A stretch of DNA of 64,000 bases from Streptomyces filamentosus (GCF_014654895.1 NZ_BNBE01000003.1:400501-464500); one strand, 5' to 3'. Positions 16,805-24,717 are shown, counted from the stretch's first letter. A program made the numbers and translations. Notes: generated from the sequence alone by a model not told the origin.

Positions 16805-17440
16805 TCAGATCCCCAGCTGCTTCGTCGTGCTCAGCAGCTCGATCGCGTCCGGGTCGCCCTCCAGGCCCACCTTCGCCACCTCCGTACGCCCGTACAGGTA
16901 CATCGTCAGCTCGCCCGGCTCGCCGGAGACCGTCACCACCGGGGTGCCCTTGTGGGCGACCACCGTCTGGCCGTTCGGGCGGCGCAGCACCAGGCCCACC
17001 GGGGCCTTCCGGCCGAGCAGCCGGGCGCCCCTCTCCAGGCGGGACCAGAGGGCGTCCGCGAAGACCGGGTCCAGCTCCCGCGCCGACCAGCCGGGCTGGG
17101 CCCGCCGGACGTCCTCGGCGTGGACGTAGAACTCGACGACGTTCGCCCCCTCGTCCACCTGCTTGATCGTGAACGGGGAGAAGCGCGGCGGGCCCGTCCG
17201 GACGAGCTGGAGCAGCTCCTCGTACGGCTTCGCGGCGAACTCGTCCTGCACCCGCTGGAGCCGCTCCTTCAGCGCCGGCACGAGCGTCCCGGCCGCCGCG
17301 TCCGGGCGCCGCTCCCGCACCACCACGTGCGCCGCGAGGTCCCGGGTCCGCCAGCCCTCGCACAGCGTCGGGGCGTCGGGGCCGGCGGCCTCCAACAGAT
17401 CAGCGAGCAGAAGCCGTTCACGTCTGGCATGGGTCGACAT
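16805..17440 (-). CDS. TIGR03085 family metal-binding protein (DinB/maleylpyruvate isomerase-like fold)
   Basis: 211 aa. The N-terminus HARRERLLLADLLEAAGPDAPTLCEGWRTRDLAAHVVVRERRP and the later VVEFYVHAEDVRRAQPGW carry the His residues that bind a divalent metal in this superfamily. The C-terminal part (VVTVSGEPGELTMYLYGRTE) resembles the small MDMPI/SCP2-type domain. The reaction is unknown; some relatives use mycothiol, the actinobacterial thiol. The ATG at 17440 follows TACGCT by 7 nt, suggesting a leaderless mRNA. It is divergent from hisI. Confidence 0.88.
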   Translation of the reverse strand: MSTHARRERLLLADLLEAAGPDAPTLCEGWRTRDLAAHVVVRERRPDAAAGTLVPALKERLQRVQDEFAAKPYEELLQLVRTGPPRFSPFTIKQVDEGANVVEFYVHAEDVRRAQPGWSARELDPVFADALWSRLERGARLLGRKAPVGLVLRRPNGQTVVAHKGTPVVTVSGEPGELTMYLYGRTEVAKVGLEGDPDAIELLSTTKQLGI

Positions 17441-17447
17441 GCCCGCC

Positions 17448-17453
17448 AGCGTA
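17448..17453 (-). promoter_or_regulatory. -10-like hexamer TACGCT for the TIGR03085 gene
   Basis: TACGCT on the minus strand ends 7 nt before the ATG, with no ribosome binding site. It is a candidate leaderless promoter divergent from hisI. Confidence 0.35.
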
Positions 17454-17512
17454 CGACCGCGCCGCGCCGTCCGCCCAGTGGACGCCCCGCCGGACACGCT
17501 CCCGCGCCACGG

Positions 17513-17518
17513 CACAAT
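17513..17518 (+). promoter_or_regulatory. -10-like hexamer CACAAT for hisI
   Basis: CACAAT lies 6 nt before the hisI ATG (GACGTC in between). It gives hisI its own promoter away from the main his operon. Confidence 0.38.
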
Positions 17519-17524
17519 GACGTC

Positions 17525-17911
17525 ATGAGCAGCACGCCCCGGACCCCCAGCGACCTCGACCCGGCCATCGCCGCCCGCCTCAAGCGCAGCCCCGACGGCC
17601 TGGTCCCCGCCATCGCCCAGCAGCACGACACCGGCGAGGTGCTCATGCTCGGCTGGATGGACGACGAGGCGCTGCACCGCACCCTCACCACCGGCCGCTG
17701 CACCTACTGGTCCCGCAGCCGCGGCGAGTACTGGGTCAAGGGCGACACCTCCGGGCACGTCCAGCACGTCAAGGCGGTCGCCCTCGACTGCGACGCCGAC
17801 ACCATCCTCGTCAAGGTCGACCAGGTCGGCGCCGCCTGCCACACCGGCACCCGCACCTGCTTCGACACCGACGTCCTGCTGCCCGCCGCCGGGCTGCCCG
17901 CATCCGAGTAG
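17525..17911 (+). CDS. hisI: Phosphoribosyl-AMP cyclohydrolase
   Basis: 128 aa, monofunctional (no HisE domain). It opens the purine ring of PR-AMP in the third step of histidine synthesis. The zinc and magnesium ligands are visible: DCDADTILVKVDQ (Cys and three Asp) and AACHTGTRTCF (two Cys). LMLGWMDDEALHRTLTTG and TYWSRSRGEYWVKGDTSG are family signatures. It is separated from the main his operon by the MFS stump and the TIGR03085 gene, and it lies 11 nt before trpE. Confidence 0.96.
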   Translation: MSSTPRTPSDLDPAIAARLKRSPDGLVPAIAQQHDTGEVLMLGWMDDEALHRTLTTGRCTYWSRSRGEYWVKGDTSGHVQHVKAVALDCDADTILVKVDQVGAACHTGTRTCFDTDVLLPAAGLPASE

Positions 17912-17914
17912 GGT
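17909..17914 (+). promoter_or_regulatory. -10-like hexamer TAGGGT for trpE
   Basis: TAGGGT starts with the hisI TAG stop and ends 8 nt before the trpE ATG. The 11-nt intergenic space leaves no room for a trp leader peptide or attenuator. trpE may be transcribed both from hisI and from a leaderless promoter here. Confidence 0.45.
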
Positions 17915-17922
17915 CTGCCGCC

Positions 17923-19422
17923 ATGGATCTTGAGACCTTCCGCAAGCTGGCGGCCGACCGCCGCGTCATCCCCGTCAGCCGCAGGCTCCTCGCGGACGGC
18001 GACACCCCGGTCGGGCTCTACCGCAAGCTCGCCGCCGAACGCCCCGGCACCTTCCTCCTCGAATCCGCGGAGAACGGCCGCAGCTGGTCCCGCTACTCCT
18101 TCATCGGCGTCCGCAGCGACGCCACCCTCACCGTGAAGGACGGCGAGGCCCACTGGCTCGGCACCCCACCCGTCGGCGTGCCCACCGACGGCGACCCGCT
18201 CGCCGCCCTGCGCGCCACCGTCGAGACCCTGCACACCCCGCGCGACCTGGCCGGAGGGCTGCCGCCCTTCACCGGCGGCATGGTCGGCTACCTCGGCTAC
18301 GACATCGTCCGCCGCCTGGAGAAGATCGGCGAGCACGGCCGCGACGACCTGGAGCTCCCCGAGCTCACCATGCTCCTCACCAGCGACCTCGCGGTCCTCG
18401 ACCACTGGGACGGCTCGGTCCTCCTGATCGCCAACGCGATCAACCACAACGACCTGGAGACCGGCGTCGACGAGGCGTACGCGCACGCCGTCGCCCGCCT
18501 CGACGCGATGGAGGCCGACCTGGCCCGTCCCGTCGCCACCACCCCGGTCGCGCTCCCCGCCTCCGAACTGCCCGAGTACTCCGCGCTCTGGGGCGGCCCG
18601 GCCTACCAGGACGCCGTCGACGACATCAAGGAGCGGATCCGGGCCGGCGAGGCCTTCCAGGTCGTCCCCTCGCAGCGCTTCGAGACCCCCTGCACCGCCT
18701 CCGCGCTCGACGTCTACCGGGTCCTGCGGGCCACCAACCCGTCCCCGTACATGTACCTCTTCCGCTTCGAGAACGGCTTCGACGTCGTCGGCTCCTCCCC
18801 GGAGGCGCTGGTCAAGGTCGAGGACGGGCAGGCCATGCTCCACCCCATCGCGGGCACCCGGCACCGGGGCGCCACCCCGCAGGAGGACCACGACCTCGCC
18901 GAGGAACTGCTCGCCGACCCCAAGGAGCGCGCCGAGCACCTCATGCTCGTCGACCTCGGCCGCAACGACCTCGGCCGGGTCTGCGCCCCCGGCTCCGTCG
19001 AGGTCGTCGACTTCATGTCGGTCGAGCGGTACTCGCACGTCATGCACATCGTCTCCACCGTCACCGGCCGCGTCGCCGAGGGCAGGACCGCCTTCGACGT
19101 CCTCACCGCCTGCTTCCCCGCCGGCACCCTCTCCGGCGCGCCCAAGCCCCGCGCGATGCAGATCATCGAGGAGCTGGAGCCCTCCCGGCGGGGTCTGTAC
19201 GGCGGGTGTGTCGGGTATCTCGACTTCGCCGGCGACTCCGACACCGCCATCGCCATCCGCACCGCCCTGCTGCGCGACGGCACCGCGTACGTGCAGGCCG
19301 GAGCGGGTGTCGTCGCCGACTCCGACCCGGCTGCCGAGGACGCCGAGTGCCGCAACAAGGCCGCCGCCGTGCTCCGCGCCGTACACACCGCCAACCGGAT
19401 GAAAGGTTCACCGAGGCCGTAG
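17923..19422 (+). CDS. trpE: Anthranilate synthase component I
   Basis: 499 aa. It makes anthranilate from chorismate with ammonia supplied by TrpG, which is not in this window. Chorismate-binding motifs are intact: RIRAGEAFQVVPSQRFE, GSSPEALVKV, HPIAGTRHRG, LVDLGRNDLGRV and FPAGTLSGAPKPRAMQII. The inhibitor-binding LLESA element appears as FLLESAENGRSWSRYSFIG, so tryptophan feedback inhibition is likely. It is the first trp gene and is followed 14 nt later by a membrane protein gene. Confidence 0.97.
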   Translation: MDLETFRKLAADRRVIPVSRRLLADGDTPVGLYRKLAAERPGTFLLESAENGRSWSRYSFIGVRSDATLTVKDGEAHWLGTPPVGVPTDGDPLAALRATVETLHTPRDLAGGLPPFTGGMVGYLGYDIVRRLEKIGEHGRDDLELPELTMLLTSDLAVLDHWDGSVLLIANAINHNDLETGVDEAYAHAVARLDAMEADLARPVATTPVALPASELPEYSALWGGPAYQDAVDDIKERIRAGEAFQVVPSQRFETPCTASALDVYRVLRATNPSPYMYLFRFENGFDVVGSSPEALVKVEDGQAMLHPIAGTRHRGATPQEDHDLAEELLADPKERAEHLMLVDLGRNDLGRVCAPGSVEVVDFMSVERYSHVMHIVSTVTGRVAEGRTAFDVLTACFPAGTLSGAPKPRAMQIIEELEPSRRGLYGGCVGYLDFAGDSDTAIAIRTALLRDGTAYVQAGAGVVADSDPAAEDAECRNKAAAVLRAVHTANRMKGSPRP

Positions 19423-19436
19423 GGGATAGTGGGTGT

Positions 19437-20078
19437 GTGAGCGCCGCATCCGTACCCCAGCCCCGAGCCGCCCGCGCGGCCGTCACCCCCGGCGGCCGGC
19501 GGAGCCTCGCCCTCGCCCTGCTCCTCGGTGCCCTCGGGGCCACCGTCGTGCTGCTCTCCGCCGGCCAGATCTGGGCCCAGGGCACCGCGTCGGTCGCCGG
19601 GGGCACCGTCCCCGTCGAGGCCGACGGCGGCACCGTCACCGGCGTCCCGACCGCCCTCGCGATCGTCGGCCTCGCCGCCCTCGTCGCCGTCTTCGCCGTC
19701 CGCCGCGCCGGCCGCACCCTCGTCGCCGGGCTCCTCGCCCTGAGCGGCGCCGGCGCCGCCCTCGCCGCCTTCCTCGGCGCCTCCGACAGCGCCGCCCTCG
19801 ACGCCGAGGCCGCCCGGATCAGCGGTGACACCGCCGCCGCCGTCGCCGGCCTCACCCACACGGCCTGGCCGTACGTCACCGCGGGCGGCGCCCTCCTCAT
19901 CCTTCTCGCCGGCCTCTTCGCCCTCCGCTTCGGCAAGAGCTGGCCCGCGATGGGCGGCCGCTACGAGCGCTCCGGCACCCCCCGGACGCCGCGCCGCGCC
20001 GCCGCCGGGGACCCCGACCGCCCCGAGGACCTGTGGAAGGCGCTCGACCGCGGCGAGGACCCGACGCACGACGCGTGA
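19437..20078 (+). CDS. TIGR02234 family Trp-operon-associated membrane protein
   Basis: 213 aa. Four hydrophobic helices (LALALLLGALGATVVLLSAG, ALAIVGLAALVAVFAV, LLALSGAGAALAAFLG, AWPYVTAGGALLILLAGLFA) and the conserved WPAMGGRYE motif after the last helix match this actinobacterial family, which sits in trp clusters. The C-terminus ends in PEDLWKALDRGEDPT, another family feature. Its role is unknown; transport or membrane docking related to tryptophan has been proposed only from location. GTG 19437 follows AGGGGA. Confidence 0.9.
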   Translation: MSAASVPQPRAARAAVTPGGRRSLALALLLGALGATVVLLSAGQIWAQGTASVAGGTVPVEADGGTVTGVPTALAIVGLAALVAVFAVRRAGRTLVAGLLALSGAGAALAAFLGASDSAALDAEAARISGDTAAAVAGLTHTAWPYVTAGGALLILLAGLFALRFGKSWPAMGGRYERSGTPRTPRRAAAGDPDRPEDLWKALDRGEDPTHDA

Positions 20079-20211
20079 TCGTCCGGGACCCCCCGAGTCA
20101 CCTCCGCGGGGTCATGTGCGGAAGAATGACGCCGTCATCACATGACAGCCGTCGTCACGCGGCAGCCGTCGACTTCGACGTCACCACAGCAACATCTACG
20201 AGGAGCAACTC

Positions 20212-20466
20212 ATGGCGGGCAGCGCCCACGGACACACCCCGGCCGCCTGGACCGGTGTCATCATCTCCTTCATCGGCTTCTGCATCGCCGGAGTCTTCAT
20301 GGTGGCGGCGAACGTGCCCGGCTTCTGGGCCGGTGTCGGCGTCATCCTCCTCGGCGGTGTCGTCGGCGGCGTGATGAAGGTCGCCGGCCTCGGCATGCCG
20401 AAGGAATCCCAGGCCGTCGTCGCGGCCCGCGAGACCGCGAGCGCCACGGCCCGGTCCCGCGCCTGA
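20212..20466 (+). CDS. HGxxPAAW-motif membrane protein
   Basis: 84 aa. The name-giving motif is seen at HGHTPAAWTG (residues 6-15), followed by two hydrophobic helices (VIISFIGFCIAGVFMVAANV and VGVILLGGVVGGVMKVAGLG) and a charged tail. An AGGAGC sequence precedes the ATG. Members of this family commonly lie in actinobacterial trp clusters between trpE and trpC; the function is unknown. Confidence 0.9.
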   Translation: MAGSAHGHTPAAWTGVIISFIGFCIAGVFMVAANVPGFWAGVGVILLGGVVGGVMKVAGLGMPKESQAVVAARETASATARSRA

Positions 20467-20480
20467 GCCCAGGCCCCCAC

Positions 20481-20508
20481 GGGTCCGCCGCGTGATCCGC
20501 GCGGACCC
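20481..20508 (+). terminator. Hairpin after the HGxxPAAW gene
   Basis: GGGTCCGC (20481-20488) pairs with GCGGACCC (20501-20508). It is 15 nt after the stop. A second hairpin follows at 20522. Confidence 0.55.
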
Positions 20509-20521
20509 GCGCACCACTCGA

Positions 20522-20554
20522 ACGGCGCAGTCCGGCACGCCCGGGCTGCGCCGT
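20522..20554 (+). terminator. Second hairpin between HGxxPAAW and DUF2752 genes
   Basis: A 9-bp perfect stem ACGGCGCAG / CTGCGCCGT (20522-20530 with 20546-20554) has a GC-rich loop. It stands directly before the promoter-like element of the next gene, so transcription probably ends and restarts here. Confidence 0.6.
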
Positions 20555-20568
20555 CGCGCGTCCCGGGC

Positions 20569-20574
20569 GACAAT
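20569..20574 (+). promoter_or_regulatory. -10-like hexamer GACAAT for the DUF2752 gene
   Basis: GACAAT lies 6 nt before the GTG. The same GACAAT-N6-start arrangement occurs at the TetR gene (44516) and the methyltransferase gene (48593, minus strand). Confidence 0.4.
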
Positions 20575-20580
20575 CACGGC

Positions 20581-21117
20581 GTGACCGCCGAGCCGACGCC
20601 GCAGAACGCCCCGCCCGCACCCCCCTGGCCCCCGCGACACGGCCCGGCGCACGGCCCCGGGCACGGCCCGGCCCACGAAGCGGCCCTCCGGGAGGCCGAG
20701 GCCGCGGAATTCCGGCGGCGCCCGCTCGGGCGGCGGCTGTTCGCCCCGCTCGCCACCCTCGCCGGCGTCGCCGCCGCCTTCGCCTACGTCGGCGCCGTCG
20801 ACCCCAACGAGCCCGGCCACTACCCGGTCTGCCCGCTGCTCCGCTTCACCGGCCTGTACTGCCCCGGCTGCGGCGGCCTGCGCAGCGCCCACGCCGTCGC
20901 CCACGGCGACCTCGCGGGCGCCCTGGGGGCCAACGCGCTCGCCGTCGCCGGTTACGCCGTCTGCGCGGTCCTCATGGCGGTGTGGCTGGTTCACGCCGTC
21001 CGTTCCACGCCGACCAGGCTCGCGGCGAGGCCCGCCGTGTGGTGGGCGCTCGGCGCGCTCACCGCCCTGTTCGCGGTGATCCGGAACCTTCCGTTCGGCT
21101 CTTTCCTCGCCCCCTGA
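20581..21117 (+). CDS. DUF2752 family membrane protein
   Basis: 178 aa. A Pro/His-rich N-terminus (repeated HGPAHGPGHG-type pattern) precedes three membrane helices. The family core CPLLRFTGLYCPGCGGLRSAHAVAHGDLA, with its Cys-rich CPGCG centre, is followed by ANALAVAGYAVCAVLMAVWL. The last helix is WWALGALTALFAVIRNLPFG. The Cys motif is conserved in the family, but its role is unknown. It lies in the trp cluster upstream of trpC. Confidence 0.9.
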   Translation: MTAEPTPQNAPPAPPWPPRHGPAHGPGHGPAHEAALREAEAAEFRRRPLGRRLFAPLATLAGVAAAFAYVGAVDPNEPGHYPVCPLLRFTGLYCPGCGGLRSAHAVAHGDLAGALGANALAVAGYAVCAVLMAVWLVHAVRSTPTRLAARPAVWWALGALTALFAVIRNLPFGSFLAP

Positions 21118-21247
21118 AGTCCCAGCAGATGGGACGCCGCGCCGTTCGATGCGGAGCGGAGCCCCCGCTGCGGATACCATCGACATGGCTGAACCGTGTT
21201 CATCAGGTTCCGTGGAACCGTCACCGTCCCGGAAGGGGGCCCCTCGC

Positions 21248-22057
21248 GTGAGTGTGCTCGACGAGATCATCGAAGGCGTGCGCGCCGACCTCGCAGAGCG
21301 GCAGGCGCGGGTCTCCCTCGACGAGCTCAAGGAGCGCGCCGCCAAGGCCCCGCAGGCCAAGGACGGCGTCGCCGCGCTGCGCGGCGACGGCGTCACCGTG
21401 ATCTGCGAGGTCAAGCGCTCCAGCCCGTCCAAGGGAGCGCTCGCCGCGATCGCCGACCCGGCCGGACTCGCCGCCGACTACGAGGCGGGCGGCGCCGCCG
21501 TCATCTCCGTCCTCACCGAGCAGCGCCGCTTCGGCGGCTCGCTCGCCGACCTGGAGGCCGTCCGCGCCCGGGTCGACATCCCCGTCCTGCGCAAGGACTT
21601 CATCGTCACCGCCTACCAGCTCTGGGAGGCCAGGGCGTACGGGGCGGACCTCGCGCTCCTCATCGTCGCCGCCCTGGAGCAGGAGGCCCTCGTCTCCCTC
21701 ATCGAGCGCGCCGAGTCCATCGGGCTCACCCCGCTCGTCGAGGTCCACGACGAGGAGGAGGTCGAGCGCGCGGTCGACGCCGGCGCCCGGATCATCGGCG
21801 TCAACGCCCGCAACCTCAAGACCCTCCAGGTCGACCGCTCCACCTTCGAGCGGGTCGCCCCGGAGATCCCCGACCACATCGTCAAGGTCGCCGAGTCCGG
21901 CGTCCGCGGCCCGCACGACCTGATCGCGTACGCCAACGCCGGCGCCGACGCGGTCCTCGTCGGCGAGTCGCTGGTCACCGGCCGCGACCCGAAGACGGCC
22001 GTCGCCGACCTCGTCGCCGCGGGCGCCCACCCGGCCCTGCGCCACGGCCGGAGCTGA
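21248..22057 (+). CDS. trpC: Indole-3-glycerol phosphate synthase
   Basis: 269 aa (beta/alpha)8 barrel that closes the indole ring from CdRP. Motifs: VICEVKRSSPSKGALAAI (catalytic Glu and Lys), VLTEQRRFGGSLADL, PVLRKDFIVTAYQLWEARAYGADLALLI, GVNARNLKTLQVD and VAESGVRGPHDL. The GTG at 21248 is chosen because DEIIEGVRADLAERQ is the family N-terminus; an in-frame upstream ATG would add 33 unlike residues. A 40-codon ORF with two Trp codons ends on the GTGA of this start. Confidence 0.96.
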   Translation: MSVLDEIIEGVRADLAERQARVSLDELKERAAKAPQAKDGVAALRGDGVTVICEVKRSSPSKGALAAIADPAGLAADYEAGGAAVISVLTEQRRFGGSLADLEAVRARVDIPVLRKDFIVTAYQLWEARAYGADLALLIVAALEQEALVSLIERAESIGLTPLVEVHDEEEVERAVDAGARIIGVNARNLKTLQVDRSTFERVAPEIPDHIVKVAESGVRGPHDLIAYANAGADAVLVGESLVTGRDPKTAVADLVAAGAHPALRHGRS

Positions 22058-22064
22058 CCCCGCC

Positions 22065-22301
22065 GTGACCCGCCGCCGCGCCGTGCCGACCGCCCCGGGC
22101 TCCACCGCCCGCGGGCCCGTCGGCCTGCGCGCGGCCGCCGTGCCGGCCCACGCCCGGCTCGCCCGGGGCTGCCGGCCCCGGGGCTGCCGGGCGCCCGCGC
22201 GCCGCGTCCACGGCCGCCGGGTCCGCCACTGCATAGGCTCCGAACCGGGCACGGTCCCCGGCATGCGATGGCGCGTCCGTCTTTCGCGCGCGTTCCTCTG
22301 A
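22065..22301 (+). CDS. trpM: TrpM-type small protein between trpC and trpB
   Basis: 78 aa, very Arg-rich. The central part RLARGCRPRGCRAPARRVHG and the following RRVRHCIGSEPGTVPGMRWR form the recognisable core. In S. coelicolor the gene at this position (trpX/trpM in trpCXBA) encodes a small protein reported to modulate tryptophan synthesis and development. I identify this one by position, size and the Cys/Arg/Pro core. It begins with GTG 7 nt after the trpC stop with GGAGCTG upstream. The true start could be internal, since the first 30 residues are low complexity. Confidence 0.65.
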   Translation: MTRRRAVPTAPGSTARGPVGLRAAAVPAHARLARGCRPRGCRAPARRVHGRRVRHCIGSEPGTVPGMRWRVRLSRAFL

Positions 22302-22392
22302 CGGACCTCTCCTTCCCCGGGCCGCACCCGCGCCGCCGCTCCGTCGTGGGCAGTCGCTCCGCCGGGGGCGGAACGAGCGGGCACGGCGGAAC

Positions 22393-22411
22393 GGCACCCT
22401 TCGCCGGTGCC
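22393..22411 (+). repeat. Hairpin 1 in the trpM-trpB gap
   Basis: GGCACC and GGTGCC are separated by CTTCGCC: a 6-bp perfect stem with a 7-nt loop. Confidence 0.55.
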
Positions 22412-22424
22412 TCCGCACCCGCGT

Positions 22425-22469
22425 CCGGACCCGCACCCCGCGTGCGTCGTCCGCCGGGTGCGGGTCCGG
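22425..22469 (+). repeat. Hairpin 2 in the trpM-trpB gap, 14-bp stem
   Basis: CCGGACCCGCACCC (22425-22438) pairs perfectly with GGGTGCGGGTCCGG (22456-22469) across a 17-nt loop. This is the strongest structure of the gap and could terminate or pause transcription. Confidence 0.65.
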
Positions 22470-22501
22470 GCCCGGAAGCCCCGGCCCGGCAGGGGGGGCG
22501 C

Positions 22502-22552
22502 CGTCCCTGTGCCCACCCGTCCCTCCCTGCGGGACGCCTGCCCACAGGGACG
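22502..22552. repeat. Nested palindromic element, copy 1
   Basis: Outer arms CGTCCCTGTG (22502-22511) and CACAGGGACG (22543-22552) enclose an inner 6-bp hairpin CGTCCC / GGGACG (22518-22536). The centre, CCCACCCGTCCC..CCCTGCGG.ACGCC.GCCCAC, is nearly repeated at 33547-33586 inside a coding sequence. This looks like a dispersed REP-type palindrome. Confidence 0.6.
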
Positions 22553-22629
22553 CCGGCAGCCGGAACGCGCGCGTCCGAAGCGAGTCACGTCCTTCACGAT
22601 CGCATCGCCCCGCGAGGAGCAGCATCCGC

Positions 22630-23868
22630 ATGACCAGTGAGTTCTTCATCCCGGACCCGGAGGGTCAGGTCCCGTCGGCCGAGGGCTACTTCGGCGCCTT
22701 CGGCGGCAAGTTCATCCCCGAGGCCCTCGTCGCCGCCGTCGACGAGGTCGCCGTCGAGTACGAGAAGGCCAAGAACGACCCCGAGTTCGCCCGCGAGCTC
22801 GGCGAGCTGATGGCCGACTACACCGGCCGCCCCAGCGCCCTCACCGAGGTGCCGCGCTTCGCCGAGCACGCCGGCGGCGCCCGGATCTTCCTCAAGCGCG
22901 AGGACCTGAACCACACCGGTTCGCACAAGATCAACAACGTCCTCGGGCAGGCCCTGCTCACCCGGCGCATGGGCAAGACCCGCGTCATCGCGGAGACCGG
23001 CGCCGGCCAGCACGGCGTCGCCACCGCCACCGCCTGCGCCCTCTTCGGCCTCGACTGCACCATCTACATGGGCGAGGTCGACACCCAGCGCCAGGCCCTC
23101 AACGTGGCCCGGATGCGGATGCTCGGCGCCGAGGTCGTCGCCGTGAAGTCCGGCAGCCGCACCCTCAAGGACGCCATCAACGAGGCGTTCCGCGACTGGG
23201 TCGCCAACGTGGACCGGACGCACTACCTCTTCGGCACGGTCGCCGGACCGCACCCCTTCCCGGCGATGGTCCGCGACTTCCACCGGGTCATCGGCGTCGA
23301 GGCCCGCCGCCAGCTCCTGGAGCGCGCCGGCCGCCTCCCCGACGCGGCGATCGCCTGCGTCGGCGGCGGCTCCAACGCCATCGGCCTCTTCCACGCCTTC
23401 CTGCCCGACGCCGGCGTCCGGCTGATCGGCTGCGAGCCGGCCGGCCACGGCGTCGAGACCGGCGAGCACGCGGCCACCCTCACCGCCGGCGAGCCCGGCA
23501 TCCTGCACGGCTCCCGGTCGTACGTCCTCCAGGACGAGGAGGGCCAGATCACCGAGCCGTACTCGATCTCGGCGGGCCTCGACTACCCCGGCATCGGCCC
23601 GGAGCACGCGTACCTCAAGGACAGCGGCCGCGGCGAGTACCGCGCCGTCACCGACGACCAGGCCATGCAGGCCCTGCGGCTGCTCTCCCGCACCGAGGGC
23701 ATCATCCCGGCCATCGAGTCGGCGCACGCCCTCGCCGGGGCCCTGGAGGTCGGCAAGGAGCTCGGCAAGGACGCGCTCCTCGTCGTGAACCTCTCCGGCC
23801 GCGGCGACAAGGACATGGACACGGCCGCCCGCTACTTCGGGCTGTACGACGGGGAGGGCTCGAAGTGA
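22630..23868 (+). CDS. trpB: Tryptophan synthase beta subunit
   Basis: 412 aa. It condenses indole and serine to tryptophan with PLP. The Schiff-base Lys is K100 in LNHTGSHKINNVLGQ; RVIAETGAGQHGVATATA, CVGGGSNAIGLFHAF (phosphate loop) and LSGRGDKDMDT are intact. The N-terminus carries the GYFGAFGGKFIPEAL signature of the classical TrpB1 type. It overlaps trpA by 4 nt (GTGA), so translation is probably coupled and the subunits are made in equal amounts. Confidence 0.98.
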   Translation: MTSEFFIPDPEGQVPSAEGYFGAFGGKFIPEALVAAVDEVAVEYEKAKNDPEFARELGELMADYTGRPSALTEVPRFAEHAGGARIFLKREDLNHTGSHKINNVLGQALLTRRMGKTRVIAETGAGQHGVATATACALFGLDCTIYMGEVDTQRQALNVARMRMLGAEVVAVKSGSRTLKDAINEAFRDWVANVDRTHYLFGTVAGPHPFPAMVRDFHRVIGVEARRQLLERAGRLPDAAIACVGGGSNAIGLFHAFLPDAGVRLIGCEPAGHGVETGEHAATLTAGEPGILHGSRSYVLQDEEGQITEPYSISAGLDYPGIGPEHAYLKDSGRGEYRAVTDDQAMQALRLLSRTEGIIPAIESAHALAGALEVGKELGKDALLVVNLSGRGDKDMDTAARYFGLYDGEGSK

Positions 23869-24683
23869 CCACCGGAAACATCCAGCTGCTCGCCGACACC
23901 CTGGAGCGCGCGAAGGCCGAGGACCGGGCCGCGCTCATCGCGTACCTCCCGGCGGGCTTCCCGACCGTGGACGGCGGCATCAAGGCGATCAAGGCCGTCT
24001 TCGACGGCGGCGCCGACGTCGTCGAGGTCGGCCTCCCGCACAGCGACCCGGTCCTGGACGGCCCCGTCATCCAGACCGCCGACGACATCGCCCTGCGCGG
24101 CGGCGTGAAGATCGCCGACGTCATGCGGACGGTGAAGGAGGCCCACGAGGCCACCGGCAAGCCGGTCCTCGTCATGACCTACTGGAACCCGATCGACCGG
24201 TACGGCGTCGAGCGCTTCGTCCGGGAGCTGGCCGAGGCCGGCGGCGCGGGCTGCATCCTGCCCGACCTGCCCGTCCAGGAGTCCGCCCTGTGGCGGGAGC
24301 ACGCCGACGCGCACGGTCTCGCCACCGTCTTCGTCGTCGCCCCCAGCAGCAGGGACGAGCGGCTCGCCACCATCACGGCGGCCGGCTCCGGCTTCGTCTA
24401 CGCCGCCTCCCTCATGGGCGTCACCGGCACCCGCGTCTCGGTCGGCGAGCAGGCCGCCGACCTGGTCCGCCGCACCCGGGTCACCGCGAAGATCCCGGTC
24501 TGCGTCGGCCTCGGCGTCTCCGACGCGGCCCAGGCCCGGGAGGTCGCCTCCTTCGCCGACGGCGTGATCGTCGGCTCGGCCTTCGTCCAGCGGATCCTCG
24601 ACGCGGACGGCGACGAGGCCGCCGGGCTCGCCGCCGTGAAGGGGCTGGCGGCCGAACTGGCGGACGGCGTCCGCCGCGGCTGA
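23865..24683 (+). CDS. trpA: Tryptophan synthase alpha subunit
   Basis: 272 aa TIM barrel. It cleaves indole glycerol phosphate and channels indole to TrpB. The catalytic Glu lies in VVEVGLPHSDPVLDGPVIQ (family VELGxPFSDP) and the second acid in ALIAYLPAGFPTVDGG. ILPDLPVQES, VYAASLMGVTG and VGLGVSDAAQAREVASFADGVIVGSAFV are conserved. It is the last trp gene; a 12-bp hairpin follows 35 nt later. Confidence 0.97.
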   Translation: MTTGNIQLLADTLERAKAEDRAALIAYLPAGFPTVDGGIKAIKAVFDGGADVVEVGLPHSDPVLDGPVIQTADDIALRGGVKIADVMRTVKEAHEATGKPVLVMTYWNPIDRYGVERFVRELAEAGGAGCILPDLPVQESALWREHADAHGLATVFVVAPSSRDERLATITAAGSGFVYAASLMGVTGTRVSVGEQAADLVRRTRVTAKIPVCVGLGVSDAAQAREVASFADGVIVGSAFVQRILDADGDEAAGLAAVKGLAAELADGVRRG

Positions 24684-24717
24684 CCGCCCGACGTAGCCCG
24701 TTCGGGTGGACATGGGA

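Larger units (their letters stand above)
22302..22629 (+). other. Structured 328-nt gap before trpB, no gene
   Basis: No ORF is convincing on either strand. On the transcript, three successive strong hairpins can form: 22393-22411, 22425-22469 and 22502-22552. The third contains a palindromic element that recurs at 33547. An SD-like GAGGAG lies 10 nt before the trpB ATG. The spacing and structures suggest RNA-level control or processing between trpM and trpB, but no Trp-rich leader peptide was found. Confidence 0.6.

Noticed and set aside
17923..18000. Trp attenuator before trpE
   Set aside because: Only 11 nt separate hisI and trpE, so no leader peptide with Trp codons can be placed there.
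22268..22649. Several short ORFs on both strands in the trpM-trpB gap
   Set aside because: They lack ribosome binding sites and consist of Arg/Gly/Pro-rich sequence produced by the hairpins. No conserved motif was seen.
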